Both the position numbers and the translations under genes were made by a program. The notes under the pieces are model-generated. The model saw only the letters and a program-made list of their open reading frames with translations, was not told the DNA's origin and did no database searches. Positions 17,197 to 25,319 of a DNA stretch of 64,000 bases are shown in pieces. Each line of letters starts with the position of its first letter. Positions within the stretch are counted from its first letter, which is position 1. The DNA comes from Actinomadura fibrosa (GTDB lineage Bacteria; Actinomycetota; Actinomycetes; Streptosporangiales; Streptosporangiaceae): the NCBI RefSeq assembly GCF_900659615.1, contig NZ_CAACUY010000025.1:1-64000 (forward strand), in the 5' to 3' direction.

Positions 17197-17227
17197 ACCC
17201 TAGACCCTTATTGGCGATCCGCCAATA
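17197..17227 (-). promoter_or_regulatory. Predicted glbN promoter with mce-type operator
   Basis: A perfect inverted repeat TATTGGCG-ATC-CGCCAATA lies at 17209-17227. On the minus strand it supplies TTGGCG (17225-17220) as a -35-like hexamer, followed 17 bp later by TAGGGT (17202-17197). Architecture, spacing and flanking bases are almost the same as at 5731-5761. A TetR-type repressor bound here would block RNA polymerase. Confidence 0.7.
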
Positions 17228-17285
17228 GTTCGGAGCCGACGGTGTCCCGGGAACGCGGAGTGCGGGCCGCCGGGCGGGACGCGCC

Positions 17286-17852
17286 CTAATCGCGGGGCCG
17301 CTCGTACCGGTCGAAGAACAGATCGGACGCGCGGGCTATGGCGTCGCGTTCGCCGGTCGCCAGCAGGTCGAGGAGCAGGCCCCGGGACACCGCCAGCAGC
17401 AGCCGCGCGTGCGCGGGGGCGTCGTCGGCCGGGACGCCGAGGCGCAGGCTCAGCTCGGTCAGCGGTCCGAGCCAGGCGTCGACCACCTCGGGCAGCAGCC
17501 GGACGGCGTGCGGCCGCCCTTGCAGCGCCTGGCCGTAGAGCTCGAAGAAGAGCCGCTCGCTGGGCCACAGCGCCGGATCGGACAGCCGCGCGGCCATCCA
17601 CCGCATCTGCTCGCGCGGGTCGGCGGTCTCGTCCACGACGAGGGCGGCGAGCACCTGGCGCTGGCGCTCCTCCACGGTCCGGACGATCTCGACGAGCAGG
17701 CCCTCCTTGGAGCCGAAGTGGTAGCCGAGCATCCGGTGGCTGGTGCCGAGCTCCCGGGCGAGCCGCCGGAAGCCCAGGTCGCCGAGTCCGTGTTCGGTGA
17801 CGTACTCGACGGCCGCGTCAAGCAATCGCTTCTTGGCCTCCGCCTGACTCAC
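17286..17852 (-). CDS. TetR family regulator
   Basis: A 188-residue TetR protein starting at GTG 17852. The HTH is at about 8-55 (KKRLLDAAVEYVTEHGLGDL, then ARELGTSHRMLGYHFGSKEG). The C-terminal domain is Leu/Ala-rich and of unknown ligand specificity. It sits immediately upstream of the glbN promoter on the same strand, and is the second candidate for the TATTGGCG operator. A divergent SRPBCC gene begins 140 bp from its start. Confidence 0.9.
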   Translation of the reverse strand: MSQAEAKKRLLDAAVEYVTEHGLGDLGFRRLARELGTSHRMLGYHFGSKEGLLVEIVRTVEERQRQVLAALVVDETADPREQMRWMAARLSDPALWPSERLFFELYGQALQGRPHAVRLLPEVVDAWLGPLTELSLRLGVPADDAPAHARLLLAVSRGLLLDLLATGERDAIARASDLFFDRYERPRD

Positions 17853-17992
17853 GCCGTCAGCCTACAGCCCGTCTCACATCAGGTCGCCCGGGCAGCCGGA
17901 CCGCTCTTGATCGCGAATTGTTCCAACTGGCACACTGACAGGCTCTGGCAGCCCGGAGACGAGTCCGCGGAACCCGCCGAGAGGAGAAGGCC

Positions 17993-18430
17993 ATGGCCGT
18001 GCAGAGGGTGGACGTCCGCGTGAGCGCGAAGGCGTCACCGGCGGCGGTCTACGCCGCGTTGCGGGACGGGTCGACTTGGCCGGACTGGTCCCAGGTCGGC
18101 ACGTTCGAGCTGGAACGGCCCGGGGAAGGCGAACCCGAGGGTGTCGGCGCCATCCGGCTCTGGCGCAACGACCGGCGCACCCTCCGCGAGCAGATCGTCG
18201 AGCTGGTGCCGAACCGCCGCTTCGCCTACACGCTGCTGTCGGGGCTCGCGATCCGCGGCTACCGCGCCGACGTCGACATCGAGCCGACCGAGGACGGCTG
18301 CACGATCCGCTGGCACTCGTCCTTCCGCACCAAGGTGCCGGGGATGGGCGGCGTCTACCGCAAGGCGCTGCGGGAGGTGACCGAGTCCAACGCCCGCCGC
18401 CTCGCGGAGTACGCGCGAACGCACTCCTGA
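17993..18430 (+). CDS. SRPBCC (START-like) family protein
   Basis: A 145-residue protein of the polyketide-cyclase/START-like superfamily. It begins VDVRVSAKASPAAVYAALRD with the DGSTWPDWSQVG turn typical of the fold, and ends in the long C-terminal helix (ALREVTESNARRLAEYA). Such proteins bind hydrophobic ligands; single-domain members outside polyketide clusters are mostly of unknown function. GAGAGGAGAAGG just upstream supports ATG 17993. It is divergent from the TetR gene and may be under its control. Confidence 0.85.
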   Translation: MAVQRVDVRVSAKASPAAVYAALRDGSTWPDWSQVGTFELERPGEGEPEGVGAIRLWRNDRRTLREQIVELVPNRRFAYTLLSGLAIRGYRADVDIEPTEDGCTIRWHSSFRTKVPGMGGVYRKALREVTESNARRLAEYARTHS

Positions 18431-18490
18431 TCGGCGATACGGCGCTGTCGGCGGCGTCCCCTCCGCACCCGGAAGCATGGGCACTGACGC

Positions 18491-18600
18491 GCGGTCGTCG
18501 TGGGTGCGGTCGTCGTGGGTGCGGTCGTCGTGGGTGCGGTCGTCGTGGGTGCGGTCGTCGTGGGTGCGGTCGTCGTGGGTGCGGTCGTCGTGGGTGCGGT
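18491..18600. repeat. 15-bp tandem repeat, 7 exact copies plus 5 bases
   Basis: GCGGTCGTCGTGGGT repeated seven times (18491-18595) followed by GCGGT. It is intergenic between the SRPBCC gene and a small gene. It opens long repetitive frames in all phases that I do not regard as genes. Unit length and copy number equal those of the array at 4420-4524, but the sequence differs. Confidence 0.95.
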
Positions 18601-18698
18601 CACTGCATGCGGGCTTGGTTGGCGGGGTCGAGTGGGAATCCAGCGGCCGGCGAGCGCCTCCCGCGATGATCCGGGCATCCGAGCATCGAGGGGCGCCC

Positions 18699-18965
18699 AT
18701 GCAGGACGACATGCCAGGCCCGCGCCGCCCGCGGACGATCCTCAGACGGGTGGCCCGCTACGTGGTCCGCGGCCTGGCGTACGGCGGTGCGAGCGCATGG
18801 ATGTGCCCGGAGGTCGTCGCCTACCTGTTCGCGCCGGGACAGGAGTGCGACTCCGATCGGCACGCCGGTCCCGACCGCGTCACCCCCTACGCGGAACTCC
18901 CCGTGCGGGAGCGGCGGTACCTCCTGGAACTCGACGCGATGATCGAGACAAGGGACGCACCCTGA
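18699..18965 (+). CDS. Small hypothetical protein
   Basis: An 88-residue protein beginning MQDDMPGPRRPRTILRRVAR, with a short hydrophobic stretch (GLAYGGASAWMCPEVVAYLF) and an acidic C-terminal helix (ELPVRERRYLLELDAMIE). The codon pattern is that of a real gene and GAGGGG lies upstream of ATG 18699. I do not recognise the family. It ends 16 bases before the next gene, so the two may be co-transcribed. Confidence 0.55.
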   Translation: MQDDMPGPRRPRTILRRVARYVVRGLAYGGASAWMCPEVVAYLFAPGQECDSDRHAGPDRVTPYAELPVRERRYLLELDAMIETRDAP

Positions 18966-18981
18966 CCGAGGAGCAGTCGCG

Positions 18982-19446
18982 ATGTCCAATCCGGTCACGC
19001 AGAAACTGGCCATCTTCCTGATGTTCCAGGGGAACGCCGAAGAGGCGATGAACTTCTACACGTCGCTGTTCGAGGACGCCGAGGTTCTGCAGGTCATCCG
19101 CGCCCGCGCGGAGGACCCGGGATGGACCGAGGGGACCCTCCAGTACGGCATCTTCAGGATCGCGGGGCAGCAGGTCGTCTGCAGCAACACGCCGCCGCCG
19201 GACAGCCCGCTCCGCGAGATCGCGCCCTGGGACGAGTTCACCTTCAATCCCGCGATGACGATGTACGTGCAGCGCGACTCGGTGGAGGACTTCGACGCGC
19301 TGTACGAGGCGCTCGCCGAGGGCGGCAGGGTGTACCTGCCGGCGAAGGAGTACGGCTTCAGTCCGCGGTTCGCGTGGCTGGACGACCGCTACGGGATCTC
19401 CTGGCGGATCGACCTCTCGTCCGAGGCGGTCCCGGCCCGACCCTGA
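18982..19446 (+). CDS. VOC family protein (PhnB-like)
   Basis: A 154-residue protein of the PhnB-like branch of the VOC superfamily, recognisable by the start VTQKLAIFLMFQGNAEEAMN followed by FYTSLF, and by the closing DDRYGISWRID. Members often bind small ligands without a confirmed reaction; older annotation as a methyltransferase is unreliable. It has none of the upstream element shared by the three other VOC genes. It converges with the chain-length-factor gene across a hairpin at 19500-19539. Confidence 0.88.
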   Translation: MSNPVTQKLAIFLMFQGNAEEAMNFYTSLFEDAEVLQVIRARAEDPGWTEGTLQYGIFRIAGQQVVCSNTPPPDSPLREIAPWDEFTFNPAMTMYVQRDSVEDFDALYEALAEGGRVYLPAKEYGFSPRFAWLDDRYGISWRIDLSSEAVPARP

Positions 19447-19499
19447 ACGACGACCGGAACGTTGCGCCGGGCTGCGGGACGGCTCGCGGCCGGACGACG

Positions 19500-19539
19500 G
19501 GACGCGGCGATGGCCTCTTCGGGGGTCGTCGCCGCGTCC
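19500..19539. terminator. Hairpin between convergent genes
   Basis: An 11-bp GC-only-rich stem (GGACGCGGCGA at 19500-19510 with TCGCCGCGTCC at 19529-19539) lies between the convergent VOC and chain-length-factor genes. There is no T-run on the plus strand, so it is a terminator candidate of the GC-hairpin type common in actinomycetes. Confidence 0.55.
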
Positions 19540-19546
19540 TGTCCGG

Positions 19547-20770
19547 TCAGTTCCAGTCGATCGATCCCAGGACGACGGCGGAGTTGAAGCCGCCTTGGCC
19601 TCGCGCCAGGACGAGGGCCGTTCCGACGGACGCGGGCCGCGGCTCCGTGGTCACGAGGTCGATGTCGTACTCCGGTGCGAGGCTGACGTTCGTCGTCGGC
19701 GGGATAAGGCCTGATCGCATGGACAGGAAGGCGGCCGCGACGTCCAGCGGAGCGGTGCCGGAGCCGAGCCTGCCCGTCATGGTCTTGGGCGCGGTGACCG
19801 GCACCCTGCGCGGCCCGAAGACCCCGGTGATCGCGGCCGCTTCGGCGCGGTCGAGTTCCGGGACGGCGGCCGCGTCGGCGAAGACAACGTCGATGTCCGC
19901 CGGGGCCAGGTCCGCGTCGTCCAGCGCGATCTCGATCGCCTTCCGCAGCGCCGGCCCGCGTCCGCTGCCGGGCTTCGGGTCGAACGTGGCGCCGTGCCCG
20001 CGGATCTCGCCGTAGACACGGGGGACGCCGCGCCGGCGCGCGGCCTCGGCGTCCTCGATGATCAGCAGGGCGCCGCCCTCGCCCGGCACGTGGCCGGCCG
20101 CGCCGGCGTCGAAGGGGAGGTAGGCCCGCTCCGGCTCGCGGCCGGTGCTCAGCCGCCCGCCGGCGAGCTGCGCCGCCCATGCCCAGGAGCAGACCGGCGC
20201 GTCCACGCCGCCGGACACGATGAGGTCGCCGCCGCCGCGGACGAGCCGGCGGGCCTGCGCGATCGCGTCGAGGCCGCCGGCCTGGTCGGCGACCAGCACG
20301 CCGCTCGGCCCGCGCATGCCGTGCCGGATCGAGATCTGGCCGGTGTTCACCGCGTAGAACCAGGCGAAGGACTGGTACGCGCTGACGTACTGGCCGCCCT
20401 TGCTCCAGAGGTTCTGGAGCTCCCGCTGGCCGAACTCGAAGCCGCCGCAGGTGCTGGCGGTCACCACGCCCATCCCGAACTCGGGCAGGTCCGCCGGGGT
20501 CGCCGCGGCGTCGGCGAGCGCGTGCTCCGCGCCCACGAGGGCGAGCTGGGTCATCCGGTCGGTCTGCGGTATGAGCCGGCTCGGGATGTGGTCCTGCGGC
20601 CTGAAGCCGGACACCTCCCCGGCGAGCCCGGCCGGATAGCGGCGGGCGTCGAAGCGCGTGACGGGGCCGATGCCGCTCTCGCCGCGGCAGGTGGCCGTCC
20701 AGTACTCGGCCGTGCCGAACCCGTTGGGAGCCACGACGCCGATCCCGGTCACCACGGCACGCGCGGTCAT
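19547..20770 (-). CDS. Type II PKS chain-length factor (KS-beta)
   Basis: A 407-residue ketosynthase-fold protein in which the catalytic Cys is replaced by Gln: [12 protein letters not shown] with Gln163, the hallmark of chain-length factors. It forms the heterodimer with KS-alpha that builds the poly-beta-ketone and sets its length. ATG 20770 overlaps the KS-alpha stop as ATGA, the usual coupled arrangement. An ACP gene normally follows within this operon but is not present; the next DNA is the convergent VOC gene. The sequence alone does not let me assign chain length with confidence. Confidence 0.96.
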   Translation of the reverse strand: MTARAVVTGIGVVAPNGFGTAEYWTATCRGESGIGPVTRFDARRYPAGLAGEVSGFRPQDHIPSRLIPQTDRMTQLALVGAEHALADAAATPADLPEFGMGVVTASTCGGFEFGQRELQNLWSKGGQYVSAYQSFAWFYAVNTGQISIRHGMRGPSGVLVADQAGGLDAIAQARRLVRGGGDLIVSGGVDAPVCSWAWAAQLAGGRLSTGREPERAYLPFDAGAAGHVPGEGGALLIIEDAEAARRRGVPRVYGEIRGHGATFDPKPGSGRGPALRKAIEIALDDADLAPADIDVVFADAAAVPELDRAEAAAITGVFGPRRVPVTAPKTMTGRLGSGTAPLDVAAAFLSMRSGLIPPTTNVSLAPEYDIDLVTTEPRPASVGTALVLARGQGGFNSAVVLGSIDWN

Positions 20771-22038
20771 GCCCGGTCCCGATCGGGACGGGTCAGGACC
20801 ATCGCGCTCTGGAACCCGCCGAACCCGCTGCCGACCGTCAGCACCGCGTCCGTCCGCTGGTCGCGCGCGGTCAGCGGCACGTAGTCGAGGTCGCATTCGG
20901 GGTCGGGCTCGTGCAGGTTCGCGGTCGGCGGCACGACGTTGTTCTCCATGGCGAGCACCGACGCGGCGATCTCGATCGAGCCGATCGCGCCGAGCGAGTG
21001 GCCGACCATCGACTTGATCGAGCTGACGGGCGTGCGGCGGGCGTGCTCGCCGAGGCTGCGCTTGAAGGCGGCGGTCTCGTGCCGGTCGTTCTGCTTGGTG
21101 CCGGAGCCGTGCGCGTTGACGTAGTCGATCTCGTCCGGGTTCGTCCGCGCCTCGTCCAGCGCCGCGCGGATGGCCTCGGCCATCTCCCTGCCGTCGGGAC
21201 GCAGCCCCGTCATGTGGAAGGCGTTGCAGCGGGAGGCGAACCCGGCGATCTCCGCGTACAGGTGGGCGCCGCGGCGGCGCGCCGCCTCCCGCTCCTCCAG
21301 GACGAACACCGCGGCGCCCTCGCCGAGCACGAAGCCGTTGCGGGTGCGGTCGAAGGGCCGGGAGGCGTGCTCGGGATCGTCGTTGCGCGGCGTCGTCGCC
21401 TTGATCGCGTCGAAGCAGGCCACGGTGATCGGCGAGATCGGCGCGTCGGTGGCGCCGGCGATCATCACGTCGGCGGAGCCGTCGCGGATCAGCCCGGTCG
21501 CGTGGCCGACCGCGTCCAGCCCGGAGGTGCAGCCGGTGGAGACCACGGCGACCGGTCCCTCGGCGCCGGACGACCAGGCGACCTCGGCCGCGAAGGAGCT
21601 CGGCACGAAGTAGTCGTACAGGTGCGGGACGGCGTACCCGTGGTCGACGAGGTCGAGGCGGCCGCCGTCGCTGACCACCCGGTACTCCCGGTCCAGGCCC
21701 GTGGTGGCGCCCACGGCGGTGCCGATGGCGACTCCCGTGCGGTGGGGCGCGACGGAGCCGAGGTCGAGGCCGCTGTCCGCGATCGCCTGCCGCGCCGCGA
21801 CGACGGCGAACTGCGCGGCCCGGTCCATGCGGCGTATCTCCTGCGGGCCGAGGCCGTGCGCCCAGGGGTCGAAGTCCGCCTCCGCCGCGACCCTGGAGCG
21901 GAACGGGGACGGGTCGAAGAAGGTGATCCCCCTGGTCGCCGTCCGGCCCGCGCTGAGCAGGCCCCAGAAGTCCTTGACTCCGATCCCGCCCGGCGCCAGC
22001 ACCTCCATTCCGGTGATGACTACCCGTCGGCCGGCCAT
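20767..22038 (-). CDS. Type II PKS ketosynthase (KS-alpha)
   Basis: A 423-residue beta-ketoacyl synthase. The nucleophile is Cys170 in [16 protein letters not shown], and the catalytic histidines are His310 ([12 protein letters not shown]) and His347 ([12 protein letters not shown]). With the chain-length factor it condenses malonyl-ACP units. The TGCTSG context is the normal one for aromatic type II systems, including angucyclines. It is the first gene of a two-gene operon. The leader contains a 15-bp tandem repeat (22080-22122) and I find no GTTCAAC-type operator in front of it. Confidence 0.97.
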   Translation of the reverse strand: MAGRRVVITGMEVLAPGGIGVKDFWGLLSAGRTATRGITFFDPSPFRSRVAAEADFDPWAHGLGPQEIRRMDRAAQFAVVAARQAIADSGLDLGSVAPHRTGVAIGTAVGATTGLDREYRVVSDGGRLDLVDHGYAVPHLYDYFVPSSFAAEVAWSSGAEGPVAVVSTGCTSGLDAVGHATGLIRDGSADVMIAGATDAPISPITVACFDAIKATTPRNDDPEHASRPFDRTRNGFVLGEGAAVFVLEEREAARRRGAHLYAEIAGFASRCNAFHMTGLRPDGREMAEAIRAALDEARTNPDEIDYVNAHGSGTKQNDRHETAAFKRSLGEHARRTPVSSIKSMVGHSLGAIGSIEIAASVLAMENNVVPPTANLHEPDPECDLDYVPLTARDQRTDAVLTVGSGFGGFQSAMVLTRPDRDRA

Positions 22039-22079
22039 GCGGACTCCCAGCGATCGATTCTCATCTTCGGACCAGCATT

Positions 22080-22122
22080 CCCATCTCGGAGAACCCCATC
22101 TCGGAGAACCCCATCTTCGGAG
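22080..22122. repeat. 15-bp tandem repeat in the KS-alpha leader
   Basis: Two exact copies of CCCATCTCGGAGAAC (22080-22094 and 22095-22109) and a third variant copy, with a further half copy near 22060. It lies 40-85 bases upstream of the KS-alpha start. On the transcribed strand the unit is GTTCTCCGAGATGGG, so it might be a direct-repeat binding site. Confidence 0.7.
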
Positions 22123-22188
22123 CGTCCGCCGCGCGAAATCAAATACCGCACCGTGCGAGGCGAATCCCCCTCGCCCCGGGACCGTCCG

Positions 22189-23496
22189 TTACGCCGTCTC
22201 CTGCTCGTTCTGGAGCCGTTGCGCGAACAGGCTCCATTCCTGGCTGATGCTGTCGGCGATCGGGGCGATGACGGTCTGCCAATGCGGCGGAATGGTGTTG
22301 AGGAATTCCCGCCACCGGTGCGGATCGGAGGCGTGCAGCGACATCCAGCGGAGGAACTCCCTGCCGCTGTCGGTGTAGCGGACGGCCGGGTCGTTGGCCA
22401 TCTTCGCCACGGTCTGGGGCCAGGTGGGCGGCAGGTCCGTGTGGTTCTTGCGGCGCAGCGGCGTGCCGCCGGCCCCACCGCCCGGGAAGGCGGCCGGCCG
22501 CGGGCCGGGTGCGGAGTGCGCCCGGTTCGCATGTGGCCGGCCCGCGTGCGTCCGGCCCGCGTGCGTCAGGTCCGAGTGCGTCCGGGTCCCGGGTTCCGGC
22601 ATCCCGGACGTCGGCATACCGGACGTCGGCTCCCCGGTTGGCTGAGTGCCGATCGGCTGAGCACCTGCTGTCTGAGCGGTGGACGGCGAGCCGGTGGGCG
22701 GCTGGGCGGCGGGCGTCCGGTGGCCGTCGCGTTCCGGGTTCGCGCCCCGGCGCAGCCGGGCGCTGACATCGTGGACCGTGCCGAGCGACACGTCGGTCGC
22801 CTTCGCGACCTGCCGGAGCGAGGCGTCCGGGTGGGCGGTGATGTACTCGGCGGCGCGGAGCCGTCCCTCGCCGAGGGTGACCGGCCGGCGCTTCCCGTCG
22901 CGGCCGAGGCGCTTGCCGCCGAGCCGGGCCGCGCCCGCCGACCGGCTGCGCAGCGACGCGATCGTCTTCGCGCTCAGCCCGGTGATCGTGGCGATGGCGC
23001 GGTCGGACCAGTCGGGGTGGGCGGCGAGGACGCTCGTCGCCCCGTAGACGCGGTCGGCCTTCGACAGCGGCAGCCCGTGCGCGCTGTTGGCCTTCATCGC
23101 GAGGACGAGCGCCTCGGAGTCGGTGCAGTCGACGAAGCGCGCCCGGACGACCGCGTCGCCGCGCAGCCGGGCGGCCTCCAGCCGGTGGAGGCCGTCGATG
23201 ACCCGCCAGCCGTCCTCCTGCACCAGGAGGGGCGGGAGCTCCGCGGTGCCCGACGCGTCGATCAGCAGTTGCACGTGGGCGGCGTTGGTTCCGCTCTGGC
23301 GCAGGCCGAGCCCCGGCGACAGCGCGTCCACCGCCACCTCGCACGCGGGCAGTCTCTCGAAGTTCCTCAGGTCCAGGCCGTCTCCGGCGGCCGGACCGTC
23401 GGCGTCGGGACCGCCCGCGCCGGATCCGGCGGCGCCGGAACCGGTGAGATCGATGCCGTCCGCGACCAAGGTAGCCTGCCCATCGCCACCAGCCAT
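22189..23496 (-). CDS. ParB/StrR-like cluster regulator
   Basis: A 435-residue protein. An N-terminal ParB-like domain (about 48-150) carries the family core LPPLLVQEDGWRVIDGLHRL followed by EAARLRGDAVVRARF. A helix-turn-helix region follows (AIATITGLSAKTIASLRSRS), with a second one (DASLRQVAKATDVSLGTVHD). About 110 residues of Thr/Pro/His-rich linker contain short repeats (TSGMPTSGMP, HAGRTHAGRPHA), and the C-terminal domain is of unknown role. StrR-type pathway activators of antibiotic clusters share this ParB-plus-HTH architecture and bind inverted repeats separated by 11 bp. Matching repeats occur in this cluster (23649, 29829, 42135, 48281, 60612), the first being in its own divergent promoter. 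ATG 23496 is preceded by GGGAGGAGC. Confidence 0.85.
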   Translation of the reverse strand: MAGGDGQATLVADGIDLTGSGAAGSGAGGPDADGPAAGDGLDLRNFERLPACEVAVDALSPGLGLRQSGTNAAHVQLLIDASGTAELPPLLVQEDGWRVIDGLHRLEAARLRGDAVVRARFVDCTDSEALVLAMKANSAHGLPLSKADRVYGATSVLAAHPDWSDRAIATITGLSAKTIASLRSRSAGAARLGGKRLGRDGKRRPVTLGEGRLRAAEYITAHPDASLRQVAKATDVSLGTVHDVSARLRRGANPERDGHRTPAAQPPTGSPSTAQTAGAQPIGTQPTGEPTSGMPTSGMPEPGTRTHSDLTHAGRTHAGRPHANRAHSAPGPRPAAFPGGGAGGTPLRRKNHTDLPPTWPQTVAKMANDPAVRYTDSGREFLRWMSLHASDPHRWREFLNTIPPHWQTVIAPIADSISQEWSLFAQRLQNEQETA

Positions 23497-23824
23497 GCCC
23501 GGTGCTCCTCCCTGCCGCTGCCGTCCCGGACGACCTTGGCAAGGGCCCCTTTAAGCACGGTCGACGGCGGTTAGACGCTCTCTGGACGGACCGCGATGAG
23601 GGAAAAGCACCGGTGCCGTCAATGGCCGATCGCTCGCGCCGGGTGCGCGTTCATCTGTGCCTTTCCGTCAGTTGAACGATCGGGAATCGGGGACGCCGGC
23701 GAGTAGCATCCGCATGGGCCGGTGACCACGGTCCCCGCATAAGCGGAAATCGCCCCCGGCGGCAGAGACGACATGACTCCGGCGCGGAAATCGCGGAAGA
23801 CGATGTGAGGCTACGAGGCTGGTC
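23497..23824. other. Divergent promoter region of regulator and hydrolase genes
   Basis: A 328-bp space between the ParB/StrR-like gene and the PuuD-like gene, which are transcribed away from each other. It contains one GTTCAAC-type inverted repeat in its centre (23649-23677) and no open frame of note. Confidence 0.6.
23649..23677. promoter_or_regulatory. StrR-like operator, site 1
   Basis: GTTCATCTG-N11-CAGTTGAAC, with eight of nine positions complementary between arms. It lies 152 bp from the regulator start and 147 bp from the PuuD-like gene start, suggesting autoregulation and control of the divergent operon. Confidence 0.7.
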
Positions 23825-24601
23825 ATGAATCATGCGATGAACGGCGAGGGAAACGCGCGGCGGCCCGGCGGGCGGCCGGTGATCGGCATATGCGCGCGGA
23901 CGGCTCCGGTCACGCTGCGGGGCTCGGACATGATCGTCAGCCTGGTGTTCCAGCCGCACGTGGACATCCTCGCGTCGGCGGGCTGCGTCCCGGTGCTGCT
24001 CCCGCTGCTGCCCGAGGTCGGGCCCGTCCTCGACCAGCTCGACGGCCTGCTGATCCCGGGCGGCCCGGACGTGGACCCGGCGCTGTACGGGGGCACGGCG
24101 CATCCCCGGACGTTCGGCGGCGGTCCGGCCGCGGACGCCGCCGAGCTGGCCCTCGTCAGGAGGGCGCTCGACGCCGGGCTGCCCGTCCTCGGCATCTGCC
24201 GCGGCATGCAGCTGCTCAACGTGCTGCGCGGCGGCACCCTGCACCAGCACCTGCCCGAGGTGACGGGCGACGACGCGCACTGCCCGGAGTCCGGGGCGTT
24301 CACGCTCGGCCGGCACCGGCTGCGCCTGGAGCCCGGCAGCCGGCTCGCCGAGATCTTCGGGGACGGGGCGGCCGAGGCGGCCTGCCACCACCACCAGGGC
24401 ATCGACCGGATCGGCACGGGCCTCGCCGCCACCGCCTGGGCACCGGACGGCGTGATCGAGGCGCTGGAGGCCGTCGACCACCCGTTCGCGGTCGGCGTGC
24501 AGTGGGAGGCCGGCCACACCGGCGACGAGCCGCTCTACTTCGCCCTCGCCGAGGCCGCCACTGCCCGGTCGGCCGCCGCCGAAGGATCCGGCCGCCGCTG
24601 A
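23825..24601 (+). CDS. Gamma-glutamyl hydrolase of the PuuD / peptidase C26 type
   Basis: A 258-residue class I glutamine-amidotransferase-fold hydrolase. The nucleophile elbow is GICRGMQLLN, the oxyanion region LIPGGPDVDPALYGG, and the catalytic His/Glu segment is near the end (HPFAVGVQWEAGH). PuuD cleaves gamma-glutamyl-GABA in putrescine catabolism. Here it is the first gene of an operon inside a polyketide cluster that also encodes a glutamine-synthetase-like ligase. I infer that it removes a gamma-glutamyl carrier from a hydrazine-bearing intermediate; a housekeeping role is the alternative. It is followed 35 bases later by a sulfotransferase-like gene. Confidence 0.88.
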   Translation: MNHAMNGEGNARRPGGRPVIGICARTAPVTLRGSDMIVSLVFQPHVDILASAGCVPVLLPLLPEVGPVLDQLDGLLIPGGPDVDPALYGGTAHPRTFGGGPAADAAELALVRRALDAGLPVLGICRGMQLLNVLRGGTLHQHLPEVTGDDAHCPESGAFTLGRHRLRLEPGSRLAEIFGDGAAEAACHHHQGIDRIGTGLAATAWAPDGVIEALEAVDHPFAVGVQWEAGHTGDEPLYFALAEAATARSAAAEGSGRR

Positions 24602-24636
24602 AGGAACCGGGCCCCACCGAAGGAAGGGACACCGTC

Positions 24637-25287
24637 ATGGTGAAGCTCATCAACGCCGGACTGGGCAGGACCGGGACGACCTCGCTGAAGGCGGCGCTGG
24701 ACCGGCTCGGTTACGGGCCGTGCTACCACATGTTCGACGTCGTCGGCGACGAGGCGCGTCTCGCGCAGTGGGAGCGGATCGTCTGCGACGGGGAGCCTCC
24801 GGACTGGGACGCCGTCTTCGCCGGATACACGTCGGCCGTGGACGGCCCCTCCGCGATCTACTACCGGGAGATGGCGGAGGCCTTCCCCGAGGCGAAGATC
24901 GTTCTGACGGTGCGCGACGCCGAGCGCTGGTACCGGAGCACCTACGACACGCTGTACCAGTTCGTCCTGGCGAACGAGAAGGGCGCGCCGCCGCCCGGCT
25001 CCATGCCCGCCCGGATCTACCGCGTGACGAGCACCATGGTCTGGGACGGCCTGTTCGGCGGGCGGTTCTCCGACAAGGAGCACGCCATCGAGGTCTTCGA
25101 CCGGCACAACCGGGAGGTCGTCGACCACTTCGGGCCGGAGAGGGTCCTCGTCTACGACGTGGCGCAGGGGTGGGGGCCGCTGTGCGGCTTCCTCGGCGTC
25201 GAGGCGCCGCCGGAGGACTTCCCGCGCCTGAACGACACCGCGTCCATGCGCAAGCAGCTCGCCCGGATGGGCGGCGGAGCCAGGTGA
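24637..25287 (+). CDS. Sulfotransferase family protein
   Basis: A 216-residue protein of the P-loop sulfotransferase family. The 5'-phosphosulfate loop is at the N-terminus (INAGLGRTGTTSLKAALDRL), and the 3'-phosphate-binding region is KIVLTVRDAERWYRSTYDTL. It belongs to the short sulfotransferase-like group widespread in actinomycetes and fungi, whose reactions are mostly unproven. ATG 24637 follows GAAGGAAGGG. It lies between the gamma-glutamyl hydrolase and a flavin monooxygenase in one operon, so a tailoring role is plausible but not shown. Confidence 0.8.
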   Translation: MVKLINAGLGRTGTTSLKAALDRLGYGPCYHMFDVVGDEARLAQWERIVCDGEPPDWDAVFAGYTSAVDGPSAIYYREMAEAFPEAKIVLTVRDAERWYRSTYDTLYQFVLANEKGAPPPGSMPARIYRVTSTMVWDGLFGGRFSDKEHAIEVFDRHNREVVDHFGPERVLVYDVAQGWGPLCGFLGVEAPPEDFPRLNDTASMRKQLARMGGGAR

Positions 25288-25319
25288 CAGGCCCGGAGCG
25301 GCGGTCCGGAGGGACGAGC

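Noticed and set aside
18477..18698. Repetitive frames across the 15-bp array (Val-Arg-Ser-Ser-Trp type repeats)
   Set aside because: All phases of the array are open because the unit length is a multiple of three and has no stop; only the part from ATG 18699 looks like a gene.
19547..20896. Longer start for the chain-length factor
   Set aside because: The frame upstream of ATG 20770 lies inside the KS-alpha coding region and has no ketosynthase similarity.
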